Assembly (NCBI RefSeq): GCF_030056575.1
Contig: NZ_JASHHX010000026.1
Location: 1-47,092 of the forward strand
DNA: 47,092 bases
Reading direction: 5' to 3'
Source of the DNA: Rhodoblastus sp. 17X3
GTDB lineage: Bacteria > Pseudomonadota > Alphaproteobacteria > Rhizobiales > Beijerinckiaceae
Position 1 is the stretch's first letter. The number at the start of each line of letters is the position of its first letter. Made by a program: the position numbers and the translations under genes. Positions 35,721 through 42,451 of the stretch are shown here, in pieces. The notes under the pieces are model-generated. The model made no database searches. It had not been told where the DNA came from and saw nothing but the letters and a program-made list of their open reading frames with translations.

Positions 35721-35913
35721 GCGAAACCTTTCCGAAAGATCGCCTGCGCAACCAGGGCATAGCGAACTTATCACTGAATCGAGGGCGGGGCCGCGTTATT
35801 CGCGCGTCGGGCGCGTGAGTAGATTCCGACACTGCGCCGCGCCGGCGACGGCGCCTATGGTGCGCATCGGCGGGATTTTCCGCCAGCGCGGATCAAAGCG
35901 CCGCTTTCGACGG

Positions 35914-36285
35914 ATGCGCCTGATGAAAAAGCTCCGCGTGATGATCGTGGAAGACAATCGGATCATTGCCGAGTTGCTCGCCGAACTGATCGAGGCCCTC
36001 GGCCACGAGGTCTGCGGCATCGAGTCCAGCGAGAGCGGCAGCGTAGCCAGCGCGCGCCGCCTGAAGCCCGACCTGATGATCGTCGACGCGCATTTGCAGG
36101 AAGGCAGCGGAATCGGCGCAGTCGAGGCGATCACTCGCGAATGTTACGTTCCGCATATCTTCGTCAGCGGCGACGCTTCCGCTGTCCGGCTGCTCAAGCC
36201 AAACGCAACAGTGTTGCAAAAGCCCTATTTCGAAAACGATATGCTGCTCGCCATCACCTCCGCGCTCGGGACGGCGGCGGCTTGA
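35914..36285 (+). CDS. Single-domain response regulator
   Basis: The 123-residue protein is one receiver domain: acidic pair E13-D14 in VMIVEDN, phosphoacceptor D58 in LMIVDAHLQEG, a Ser (FVSGDAS) and the conserved Lys in LQKPYFEND. There is no output domain, so it is likely a phosphate shuttle or sink, or acts by protein contact. It is divergent from the large kinase and the two ends are about 190 bp apart, which suggests that it takes phosphate from it. The ATG at 35923 is an alternative start. Confidence 0.85.
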   Translation: MRLMKKLRVMIVEDNRIIAELLAELIEALGHEVCGIESSESGSVASARRLKPDLMIVDAHLQEGSGIGAVEAITRECYVPHIFVSGDASAVRLLKPNATVLQKPYFENDMLLAITSALGTAAA

Positions 36286-36455
36286 TGACGAGCGGGGCTT
36301 TTTCGCCAGGCGCTTGCGGCGCGAGTCAGTCCGGACGCTGCAGCCGTAGCCAAGGGAGACGCCGGACAGAGATCTGATCTTTGTCCAAATGCGTTTGTTG
36401 TCCGGCGGCGGAATAGTGCGGCGCCGGACGGACACCCAAGCCGAAAGGAAACTAA

Positions 36456-36650
36456 ATGCTTATGAAACTCCTCGCCGCGACGTTCTCGACCTCCGCGCTC
36501 GCCTTGGCGCCCTTCGTCGTGCTGGTCGAGCCGGCGGCGGCCGATCCCATGCCAATGGAACATCAACACCACCATGGCGATTACGATCACCACGAACACC
36601 ACCATCGCCACCACCATCATCATCATTACGATCATGGCGGTCATGACTGA
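36456..36650 (+). CDS. Exported His-rich peptide
   Basis: The 64-residue product has a signal peptide (about 1-29, ALAPFVVLVEPAAA) and a mature tail of about 31 residues with 17 histidines plus Asp and Tyr (HHEHHHRHHHHHHYDH in part). Such tails bind Ni, Zn, Cu or Co, so a periplasmic metal buffer is likely. An AAAGGA ribosome binding site lies 6 bases before the ATG at 36456. A strong hairpin follows the stop. It is too small for confident family assignment. Confidence 0.7.
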   Translation: MLMKLLAATFSTSALALAPFVVLVEPAAADPMPMEHQHHHGDYDHHEHHHRHHHHHHYDHGGHD

Positions 36651-36659
36651 TCGATCACC

Positions 36660-36683
36660 GACGGCGGGCGCTCGCCCGCCGTC
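36660..36683 (+). terminator. Strong hairpin after the His-rich peptide gene
   Basis: A perfect 10-bp stem (GACGGCGGGC / GCCCGCCGTC) with a 4-base loop starts 9 bases after the stop and is followed by CTTGCC. It has few T residues, so it may act as an attenuator or mRNA-stabilising hairpin ahead of the next gene. Confidence 0.5.
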
Positions 36684-36709
36684 CTTGCCAGAAGGACAGG
36701 AGCCTGGCC

Positions 36710-37105
36710 ATGACCGTACACAATCATAGCGTCGTCTGGATCGATCATCACGAAGCGCGCATTTTTCATTTCAGCGCCGACGAGGTGGACAACCTGACCG
36801 TCCGACCGAACGATCCCCATGTTCACATTCATCACAAGACCAACGCCATCGGCAGCGGCCACTCGCCCGAGGACCAAGCCTTTCTTTCGGCTGTCGTCGA
36901 CGCGATCGGCGGATCGAAGGCGATCCTGATCACCGGGCCCGGCGTGGCCAAGACGGCGCTGGTCAAGCATATCACGCGCTACGCTCCGACGATGATGGCT
37001 CATGTCGCCGGCGTCGAAACCGTCGACCATCCCGCCGACGGCGTTCTCGTCGCTCATGCACGAACCTATTTCAAATCCGCCGATCTGATGACCGCTCAGA
37101 AATGA
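36710..37105 (+). CDS. eRF1-like 'translational machinery' family protein
   Basis: The 131-residue protein begins MTVHNHSVVWIDHHEARIFHF and has HVHIHHK, DQAFLSAVVDAIGGSKAILITGPG and HITRYAPTMMAHVAGVETVDHP. This pattern matches the small rhizobial proteins often annotated as translational machinery proteins, related to part of the eRF1/Pelota fold. An actual role in translation is not demonstrated. Its His content is high in the first third (HH, HVHIHH), so metal binding is possible. AGGAG lies about 8 bases before the ATG. Confidence 0.7.
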   Translation: MTVHNHSVVWIDHHEARIFHFSADEVDNLTVRPNDPHVHIHHKTNAIGSGHSPEDQAFLSAVVDAIGGSKAILITGPGVAKTALVKHITRYAPTMMAHVAGVETVDHPADGVLVAHARTYFKSADLMTAQK

Positions 37106-37333
37106 CGGAACAGCGGCGACGCCTGCGGCGGACGCGCGCCGGATTTTATTCGGTAAAGTTGGCCGTCGCTTGATTTGGTCGCCAGCTCGCCTTTTTATTG
37201 TCTCGAAATTAGAGTCTTCTTTGTGGCTGCATGTGTTATAAATGAAATGGTTGCGTTCCAGGCCTGTTTTGCTCCCTGCGCGCGGGGTAAAGTCGAGTTG
37301 ACTGCGGAGGGCGACTTCAAAAGGATCCAGGCC

Positions 37334-37662
37334 ATGCGAATGCGGGAACATAGATTCACGATGAAAGACAGCCTGTCGACGGCCATGGAAGTCGATAACC
37401 GCGAACATCTGGTCCGCTTGATCTTCGATCGTTTCCGAAAGCAGGGATCGTCATTTCCGACGAAATGGTCCATGTCAGCCATTACGGATTTGATGATCGG
37501 ATCGACTGGGACGACCACATCATCGTCGTCGATGGACACGGCGTCTTTGGCTTCACCGACGCACCGTGTCCCCGGGTCAAGATCGAAGCCGGTGGCGGCA
37601 AAAAAAGCGCTGTCGTGATCTTCGGCGACGAGGTTTCCCGCGCCTACGGCGTCGAAGTCTAG
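37334..37662 (+). pseudogene. Small conserved protein, one-base frameshift
   Basis: The start at 37334 has AAGGA 8 bases upstream and gives MRMREHRFTMKDSLSTAMEV, then DNREHLVRLIFDRFRK. At 37440-37442 the frame must change: adding one G (AAG GCA for AAGCA) yields AGIVISDEMVHVSHYGFDDR, then WDDHIIVVDGHGVFGFTDA and a natural end FGDEVSRAYGVEV. The restored protein is 109 residues, acidic and beta-rich, with no signal peptide. I do not recognise its function. A hairpin at 37678-37697 follows. As a single-base loss, it may be a sequencing error. Confidence 0.6.
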
Positions 37663-37677
37663 GGGTGGTCATGGCCT

Positions 37678-37697
37678 GAGAGGACGGCGCTCCTCTC
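37678..37697 (+). terminator. Hairpin terminator candidate
   Basis: A perfect 7-bp stem (GAGAGGA / TCCTCTC) with a 6-base loop lies 15 bases after the stop of the preceding gene and is followed by ATTTCAT. The T content is modest. Confidence 0.45.
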
Positions 37698-37821
37698 ATT
37701 TCATCCGGCCAGTTTCCGCAAGTGCGCCGCCGCTCGTGGTTCGACCCGCCGGGTCATCAACCGACCACCAACGGAAGCTTGATCGCTTCCGAACCTCAGC
37801 CTTGAAAGGCCAAAGACAAGA

Positions 37822-38106
37822 ATGCAATCCGATCAGACTAGCCGTTTTCGCAACCCCTCAACCAACAGCCGACGTGAGCGCAGCTCCCTTGAGCGTTCAT
37901 ACGAATCCAACGGTCCGGACGTCAAGATCCACGGCGGCGCGCAACACGTGGCGGAAAGGTATCTTCAGCTCGCGCGCGACGCCCATACCGGCAACGACCG
38001 TGTGGCCGCGGAGAATTATCTCCAGCACGCCGAACATTATTTCCGACTGACGGTGGCGGCCCTCTCGGAGCGATCCGAACTTGCGGACGCCCCCCCGGCC
38101 GACTGA
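37822..38106 (+). CDS. Short DUF4167 protein
   Basis: The 94-residue protein has a polar, Arg- and Ser-rich start, then the DUF4167 core: RSYESNGPDVKIHGGAQHVA, ERYLQLARDAHTGNDRVAAE and NYLQHAEHYFRLT. This domain is nearly universal in Hyphomicrobiales and its function is unknown. Full-length family members run well past the core with a long low-complexity tail. Here the protein stops about 20 residues after it, so it is either a short paralog or truncated. Confidence 0.8.
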   Translation: MQSDQTSRFRNPSTNSRRERSSLERSYESNGPDVKIHGGAQHVAERYLQLARDAHTGNDRVAAENYLQHAEHYFRLTVAALSERSELADAPPAD

Positions 38107-38162
38107 GGCGCCAACGCGAGCAAGCTTTGCGTGCATCATCGCGCGCCAATGCAGAGATAACA

Positions 38163-39041
38163 TCAGCCCGACAGAAAATGGCCTAGCGCGGCGAACGGTC
38201 TGATGCGGTCGCAGATGATTTTCGTGATCGCCAACATCGGCACGGACAGAATCGCGCCGGGAATGCCCCACATCCAGAACCAGAACACCAGCGACAGGAT
38301 CACAAGCACGGGATTGAGCGTGAAGCGCCTCGCCAGAAGCATTGGAGTCAATGTCTCGCCTTCGATGATATGGATCGTTAAATAGAGACCGGCCGGCGCC
38401 AGCGCGGCCCAAAGTCCGTCGATGGTCAACAGCCCGGCCAGAAGAAAGACGAACGTGCAAAGCGCCGGACCGATGATCGGCGCGTAATTCAACAGAAAGG
38501 CGAACGTGCCCCAAAGAATCGGATCTCCCACCCCCGTGAGGTGCATGACCAAAGCGGTGGCGAGACCGACGGCTAAGTTCATGACCGTGATCGTCTCCAG
38601 ATAAGCGGAAATATCGCTTTCGATCTGTTGAGAAATGTCGATAGCCTGGCGCTTAGCCCCGAAACGCGGCAGGATTTCCACCAGCCGCCGCAGGAAGCTG
38701 TCACCCGACAAAAGCAGAAAATAAAGAAACAACACGGTGGTGAACAAGCCGTCAGCGAAGCTTCGGGCGAGCAGGGCCAGGATGATCAGCAGGGACGCGA
38801 CCGCTCGCGGCAGACGCGCCCGCTCAACCAGGCGCATCACCGGTTGCAGCAGAAGCTTCAGCGTGATGGCGAAGGCCAGGGGCAGCACGATTTCGCGTGC
38901 GGCGTAGGCTGCGGTCAAAACGGCGAGCGCGAACAGGCCGCCGAGGAAAATCACCTGCGGTTCGGAGGGCAACGGCATTTCCGGCGGCGACTCAGCTTCC
39001 GTGTTCGTTTCCATCGCGCGATCGTTATCGGCCATGACCAA
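38163..39041 (-). CDS. AI-2E-family (PerM-type) transporter, internally shortened
   Basis: The 292-residue protein has N-terminal helices (VIFLGGLFALAVLTAAYAAREIVLPLAF), then LPRAVASLLIILALLA, and directly afterwards RSFADGLFTTVLFLYFLLLSGD. The conserved later part is DISQQIESDISAYLETIT, NYAPIIGPALC, GETLTPMLLARRFTLNPV and WGIPGAILSVPMLAITK. Family members of this type are about 360 residues and carry a periplasmic/helical segment of roughly 70-80 residues where LALLA meets RSFAD here. The deletion is in frame. Members export small molecules; whether this shortened one works is unknown. The start may be at the second Met (MADNDRAM). Confidence 0.82.
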   Translation of the reverse strand: MVMADNDRAMETNTEAESPPEMPLPSEPQVIFLGGLFALAVLTAAYAAREIVLPLAFAITLKLLLQPVMRLVERARLPRAVASLLIILALLARSFADGLFTTVLFLYFLLLSGDSFLRRLVEILPRFGAKRQAIDISQQIESDISAYLETITVMNLAVGLATALVMHLTGVGDPILWGTFAFLLNYAPIIGPALCTFVFLLAGLLTIDGLWAALAPAGLYLTIHIIEGETLTPMLLARRFTLNPVLVILSLVFWFWMWGIPGAILSVPMLAITKIICDRIRPFAALGHFLSG

Positions 39042-39086
39042 CCCCGTTACTGGAAAATTCCGACCGCCGCCGTTTGAAGCATAGTT

Positions 39087-39245
39087 TCAGTGAAGTCCGC
39101 CAAGAAGCCAGAGCACGACGACGATCAGCAGAACCGTTCCGAGAACGCCTCCGAGTCCGGCGCCGCCATAGCGGTTGTGCGCGTAATAGCCACCGCCTCC
39201 GCCGAACAGGAGGATCAAGACGACAATAATTAGAAGAGTGCTCAT
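39087..39245 (-). CDS. 52-residue membrane micro-protein (DUF3309-like)
   Basis: The product begins MSTLLIIVVLILLFGGGGGYY, has a short polar middle (AHNRYGGAGLGG), and ends with a second hydrophobic helix (TVLLIVVVLWLLGGLH). This is a two-helix hairpin typical of DUF3309-like stress micro-proteins. AAAGGG lies 7 bases before the ATG at 39245. It lies 45 bp upstream of the AI-2E gene on the same strand and may share its message. Confidence 0.75.
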   Translation of the reverse strand: MSTLLIIVVLILLFGGGGGYYAHNRYGGAGLGGVLGTVLLIVVVLWLLGGLH

Positions 39246-39684
39246 GGGACGCCCTTTCGTCCGATCCAGATTCGGCCCCCGCCATGGAGTTTGACGCGCC
39301 GTCTGGAAACAACACGCGAGGGGCGCAAAAGATCATCGCGTTGGATGAATGCTAACCACGGCGGCTTCCACGCGTTAGCGCCGGAAACTACCTACGCTCG
39401 TCATGGCGATCAGACGAAACGACAGGTTCGTGCAAGGCCTCGAGAGCGCGCTAACGAAGCGCGTCTCGGCTCACAGCATGATCGACGTAACAAGAGAAGG
39501 CTTTGCGCTGAATTCGCACAAGACGTTGAGCAAAACGCGCCGCGTATCCGGCGTGAGTAGTTTCCGATTCTGTCGGCTCAGCTTCCGGGCGCGGTAAATT
39601 GAAAAGACGAACAGGGCGTAACGCAGTCCGTCGCCCGTGAAGAGTTCGCCCTCGCGAAAACATTGACAAACCGGAGCAATCGAC
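39246..39684. other. Intergenic stretch, about 440 bp
   Basis: It lies between the divergent DUF3309-like and CsbD genes. Short open frames occur on both strands but none has a ribosome binding site or recognisable sequence. It probably contains both promoters. I found no clean GGAAC-N16-17-CGTT general-stress promoter. Confidence 0.45.
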
Positions 39685-39867
39685 ATGGACCAAGACCGCA
39701 TTGCGGGCGTCGCCAAACAGGCCAAGGGCGCCATCAAGGAAGCCGCCGGAAAAACCCTCGGCGACGCCAAACTCGTTGTGGAAGGCGAGCACGACAAGGC
39801 TGAAGGCCGAGTCCAGAACGCCGTGGGCGGCGCAAAGGACGCGCTCAGGGAAAGCCTCAAAAAATAG
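39685..39867 (+). CDS. CsbD-family stress protein
   Basis: The 60-residue hydrophilic protein has the CsbD pattern: RIAGVAKQAKGAIKEAAGKT, then GDAKLVVEGEHDKAEGRVQN and AVGGAKDALRE, with Ala, Lys and Gly spaced for amphipathic helices. Members are induced under general stress; the molecular role is unknown. GGAG lies 8 bases before the ATG. Confidence 0.9.
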   Translation: MDQDRIAGVAKQAKGAIKEAAGKTLGDAKLVVEGEHDKAEGRVQNAVGGAKDALRESLKK

Positions 39868-40056
39868 CGACTGCGGAACCAGGCGGCGCCGCGAAAACGC
39901 CTTGGCGGACACGCGCGCCACGAGCGAACGAAAGCGACGCCTTCACGATGACGCGGCAAGCGGCGTCGAACCTAATCGCCATCCGAACAATTTTCGCGCG
40001 ACGGCGTCGAAGCCTTTCAAGGCCGTCGCGCCTATCGTCCACTGAGGAGTTTTTTC

Positions 40057-40212
40057 ATGCTTGGCACAATCCTGCTCATCCTGCTGGTGCTGTTTCTGGT
40101 CGGCGCGTTGCCGACATGGCCGCACAGCGCCAGTTGGGGCTATGTCCCCAGCGGCGGAATAGGTCTGGTCCTGCTCGTCGTCGTCGTTCTCCTGCTGATG
40201 GGCCGAATATAA
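40057..40212 (+). CDS. DUF3309 micro-protein
   Basis: The 51-residue product reads MLGTILLILLVLFLVGALPT, then WPHSASWGYVPSGGIG and a second helix LVLLVVVVLLLMGRI. This is the canonical DUF3309 two-helix hairpin with WPHS-WGY-PSGG in the loop. GAGGAG lies 7 bases before the ATG. It is followed 44 bp later by another small exported-protein gene. Confidence 0.88.
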   Translation: MLGTILLILLVLFLVGALPTWPHSASWGYVPSGGIGLVLLVVVVLLLMGRI

Positions 40213-40256
40213 ATTTGGCCACATCTCGTCGTTACGCCGCATATGGAGATCATAAA

Positions 40257-40472
40257 ATGACACGCACTTTTTTTGTCCTGGCGCTTCTTCTCGCCGGCGC
40301 TCCGGCAATGGCCGGGGAGCGGCTGAATGAAGGATTGATGGGCGCCGGCGCCATTGTCGGAGGTCCGGTGGGCGCGGTCGCGGGAGGCGCTGTCGGTTAC
40401 GTGGCGGGGCCGTCAATCGCCCGTGGGTTTCACCACAATGATCACTATCACCACCACTATCGCTACGAATGA
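40257..40472 (+). CDS. Exported glycine-zipper protein with His-rich tail
   Basis: The 71-residue product has a signal peptide (1-19, ending AMAG). A glycine-zipper segment follows (GLMGAGAIVGGPVGAVAGGAVG), and the tail is HHNDHYHHHYRYE. It is likely to insert in or bind the envelope, and the His tail could bind metal. GGAGA lies 7 bases before the ATG. A 7-bp palindrome at the stop codon and a strong terminator follow. Confidence 0.72.
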   Translation: MTRTFFVLALLLAGAPAMAGERLNEGLMGAGAIVGGPVGAVAGGAVGYVAGPSIARGFHHNDHYHHHYRYE

Positions 40473-40484
40473 ATACGTTCATTC
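40467..40484. repeat. Perfect palindrome overlapping a stop codon
   Basis: GAATGAA-TACG-TTCATTC is a perfect 7-bp inverted repeat with a 4-base loop. It overlaps the TGA of the glycine-zipper gene and could be an mRNA 3' hairpin or a protein-binding site. Confidence 0.45.
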
Positions 40485-40824
40485 CTGCTCAGCGGGATCT
40501 GGCTTCAATCTCTGCAAATAGGGCCGCCGACTGGCGGCCTTTTGTTGCGCGATCTCCCCGCTGCCGATTCCGGCCGCAATGCGACGTGCGACGAGGCTGC
40601 GGGGAGGGGGGCGGTCTCAGGATCGCGTCGTGATCTATCGGAAGCAAGGTCCGCAATCCGCTGAAATCGCGGATCGGATCTTGCCCCTCCGGATTTCCGC
40701 TTGTGGCGCATCTTTCCCATTCCGCCATCGACCGGTGTTTTCTCGGGACCGGTCCTTCGCGCTATTCCCGCTTCCCGCCGTTTTGCGCCTTTCGTTGTCG
40801 GCACCAAGCGTCAGGTTTTATCCA
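40473..40824. other. Gene-free stretch before the IS5 element
   Basis: This 352-bp stretch holds the palindrome at 40467-40484, the terminator at 40522-40543, and otherwise no supported gene. It ends at the CTAG where the IS5-family element inserted. Confidence 0.5.
40522..40543 (+). terminator. Strong Rho-independent terminator
   Basis: A perfect 7-bp GC stem (GGCCGCC / GGCGGCC) with loop GACT is followed at once by TTTTG. It lies 50 bases after the glycine-zipper gene and probably ends the small-gene transcript. Confidence 0.75.
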
Positions 40825-41169
40825 CTAGCAGGCTGCTGAAAAAGGCTCGCGTTTGGCTTTGAGCACGGCTTCGTCGCCATTGTGATATGCAAACTCAATC
40901 TCGATTGAGCCATCGTCGAGCAATTCAGCTGAACCTTCTCCTGATACGTCATCGCCCTCATCGAAGCCGATCCAGTTGAAGTCGATGGAGGTGCGGCCAT
41001 AGGCGATTTCAAGGCCCGCCTCCATTGCGCCGAAGGCGATTTCGCCGCGTCCTTCTGCGCCGATCGTGATCGCAGCCGGTCCACAGAGATCGAGATGGTC
41101 GCGATCCCAAAGGTCGGCCTCGACAATGCGCCAGCGCCCAACGAGCTGGCAGTCCGCCGGCGCGCTCAT
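40825..41169 (-). CDS. IS5 passenger protein of unknown function
   Basis: The 114-residue acidic, beta-rich protein contains CQLVGRWRIVEADLWDRDHL and YGRTSIDFNWIGFDEGD. It resembles small hypothetical proteins found elsewhere in alphaproteobacteria. Its ATG overlaps the transposase stop (ATGA at 41166-41169). It reads through the left terminal repeat, so its last residues (EPFSAAC) are encoded by the repeat, and its TAG stop at 40825-40827 lies in the CTAG duplication. It may be a regulator of transposition, a host gene captured by the element, or cargo. Confidence 0.7.
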   Translation of the reverse strand: MSAPADCQLVGRWRIVEADLWDRDHLDLCGPAAITIGAEGRGEIAFGAMEAGLEIAYGRTSIDFNWIGFDEGDDVSGEGSAELLDDGSIEIEFAYHNGDEAVLKAKREPFSAAC

Positions 41170-42257
41170 GGCGACGCCGCCATGAGTTTGGGCAGTCGCA
41201 CGAGATTATAGGCCGCGGCGGCGAAGGCGAACGACCAGCCGACGCGCTCGGCGCCGCGAAACCGGGTCTTGCGCTGACCGGCGACGGTCTTCATCCAACC
41301 GAACGCCTCCTCGATGCGTTTTCGGATGCGCTGGCTGACCGCGTATCCGGCATGGCGCGTGGTTCGTCCATCGATAGCGGAGCGCCGTCCTCTGGTGTTT
41401 TGCGTCACATGCGGGCGCACATTCATCGCGCGCAGTTCGTTGACGAAGACGCGCGCGTCATAGCCCTTGTCGGCGCCGAGCGTGATCCCGGTCGGACGGT
41501 TGGCGAGCGGCTCGATCATCGCCAGCGCGGCGTTGCGCTCGCCATGCCCATCGGCGGGCGTCAGGCAGGCGTTGACGATCAGGCAGGACCGGTTCTCCAT
41601 CAAGGCGTGGCCGAGATAGGCGAGTTTGGCCTCCATGCCCGCGCCCTTACGATAGAGCTTTGCCTCGGGATCGGTCGTCGAGGCGTGCGTCTCGTTCGAG
41701 CGCCTCCGACCCTTGAAGTCGACCTCGGCGTTGCGCCCCGAGCCGGGCGGCGGCTCGTCGCCCGAACCGTCTTTCGGCCGGAAGCTCTTCATCGAGGCCC
41801 AGGCTTCGATCAGCGTGCCGTCGACGGAAAAATGGTCGCTCGAAATCAGCTTCTTGACCCGCGGTTGGCTCAGCACGGCAGCCAAAAACTTCGCCGCAAT
41901 GGCGCCCTCAAGCAGGCGGTCGCGGTTTTTCGAAAACACGGTGGCGTCCCAGACCTTGTCGTCGATGGCCAAGCCAACAAACCAGCGAAACAACAGGTCC
42001 GTGTCGAGTCGCTCCATCAGCTGCCGTTCGGAGCGCACGGAATAAAAGGCTTGCAGCAACATGGCGCGGAGCAGCCGCTCCGGTGCGATCGAGGGGCGGC
42101 CAATCTTCGAATAAAGAGAGACGAAATCGGGCGTCAACGTCGCCAAAGCGTCGTTGACGATCGCCCGGATCGCGCGCAGCGGGTGATCGGACCGCACCCG
42201 CGATTCCAGATCCACATAGCTGAAAAGCGTCCCAGGCTGTTGATCTGTCCCGCGCAT
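41166..42257 (-). CDS. IS5-family transposase
   Basis: The 363-residue protein begins MRGTDQQPGTLFSYVDLESR with an N-terminal DUF772 domain (GRPSIAPERLLRAMLLQAFYSVRSERQL). The DDE catalytic core has FSVDGTLIEAWASMKSF with the first Asp, ITLGADKGYDARVF with the second, and RKRIEEAFGWMKTVAGQRK with the catalytic Glu. I chose 42257 as the start because AAGGAG precedes it at about 6 bases. It catalyses cut-and-paste transposition of the surrounding element. The gene appears intact. Confidence 0.93.
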   Translation of the reverse strand: MRGTDQQPGTLFSYVDLESRVRSDHPLRAIRAIVNDALATLTPDFVSLYSKIGRPSIAPERLLRAMLLQAFYSVRSERQLMERLDTDLLFRWFVGLAIDDKVWDATVFSKNRDRLLEGAIAAKFLAAVLSQPRVKKLISSDHFSVDGTLIEAWASMKSFRPKDGSGDEPPPGSGRNAEVDFKGRRRSNETHASTTDPEAKLYRKGAGMEAKLAYLGHALMENRSCLIVNACLTPADGHGERNAALAMIEPLANRPTGITLGADKGYDARVFVNELRAMNVRPHVTQNTRGRRSAIDGRTTRHAGYAVSQRIRKRIEEAFGWMKTVAGQRKTRFRGAERVGWSFAFAAAAYNLVRLPKLMAASP

Positions 42258-42451
42258 TCCTCGCTCCTTTTCACAAAGCGAGGGAATCACGGACCTGGCT
42301 TAAGCGGAAGCCTTTTTCAGCAGCCCGCTAGGAGGGACCCGCTCGAATTTGGTCGAGCCTATATGCTCAGCCTTCTTCCATCTCTGCGCCAAAGTAGACT
42401 TTTGATTCGCGGTCAACCCTGGGGGTAAATTCGTAGCTGACGCCGATAGAC

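Larger units (their letters stand above)
40825..42331. mobile_element. Complete IS5-family element with CTAG target duplications
   Basis: The element proper is 40829-42327 (1499 bp). Its ends are CAGGCTGCTGAAAAAGGCT on the left and, reverse-complemented, CGGGCTGCTGAAAAAGGCT on the right (18 of 19 identical). CTAG flanks it at 40825-40828 and 42328-42331, fitting the YTAR-type duplication of the IS5 group. It encodes a transposase and a translationally coupled second gene on the minus strand. With intact ends and genes it looks like a recent insertion. Confidence 0.88.

Noticed and set aside
34027-35832. A 601-residue minus-strand frame overlapping the kinase gene
   Set aside because: It is out of frame with PAS, HisKA and HATPase motifs and is dominated by Arg and Ala.
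39451-39921. Minus-strand open frames antisense to CsbD
   Set aside because: They lack ribosome binding sites and known motifs, while CsbD on the plus strand is a clear family match.
36286-40256. GGAAC-N16-17-CGTT general-stress promoters before the micro-genes
   Set aside because: I found only partial matches, such as GGAAC without a correctly spaced CGTT, so no site is claimed.
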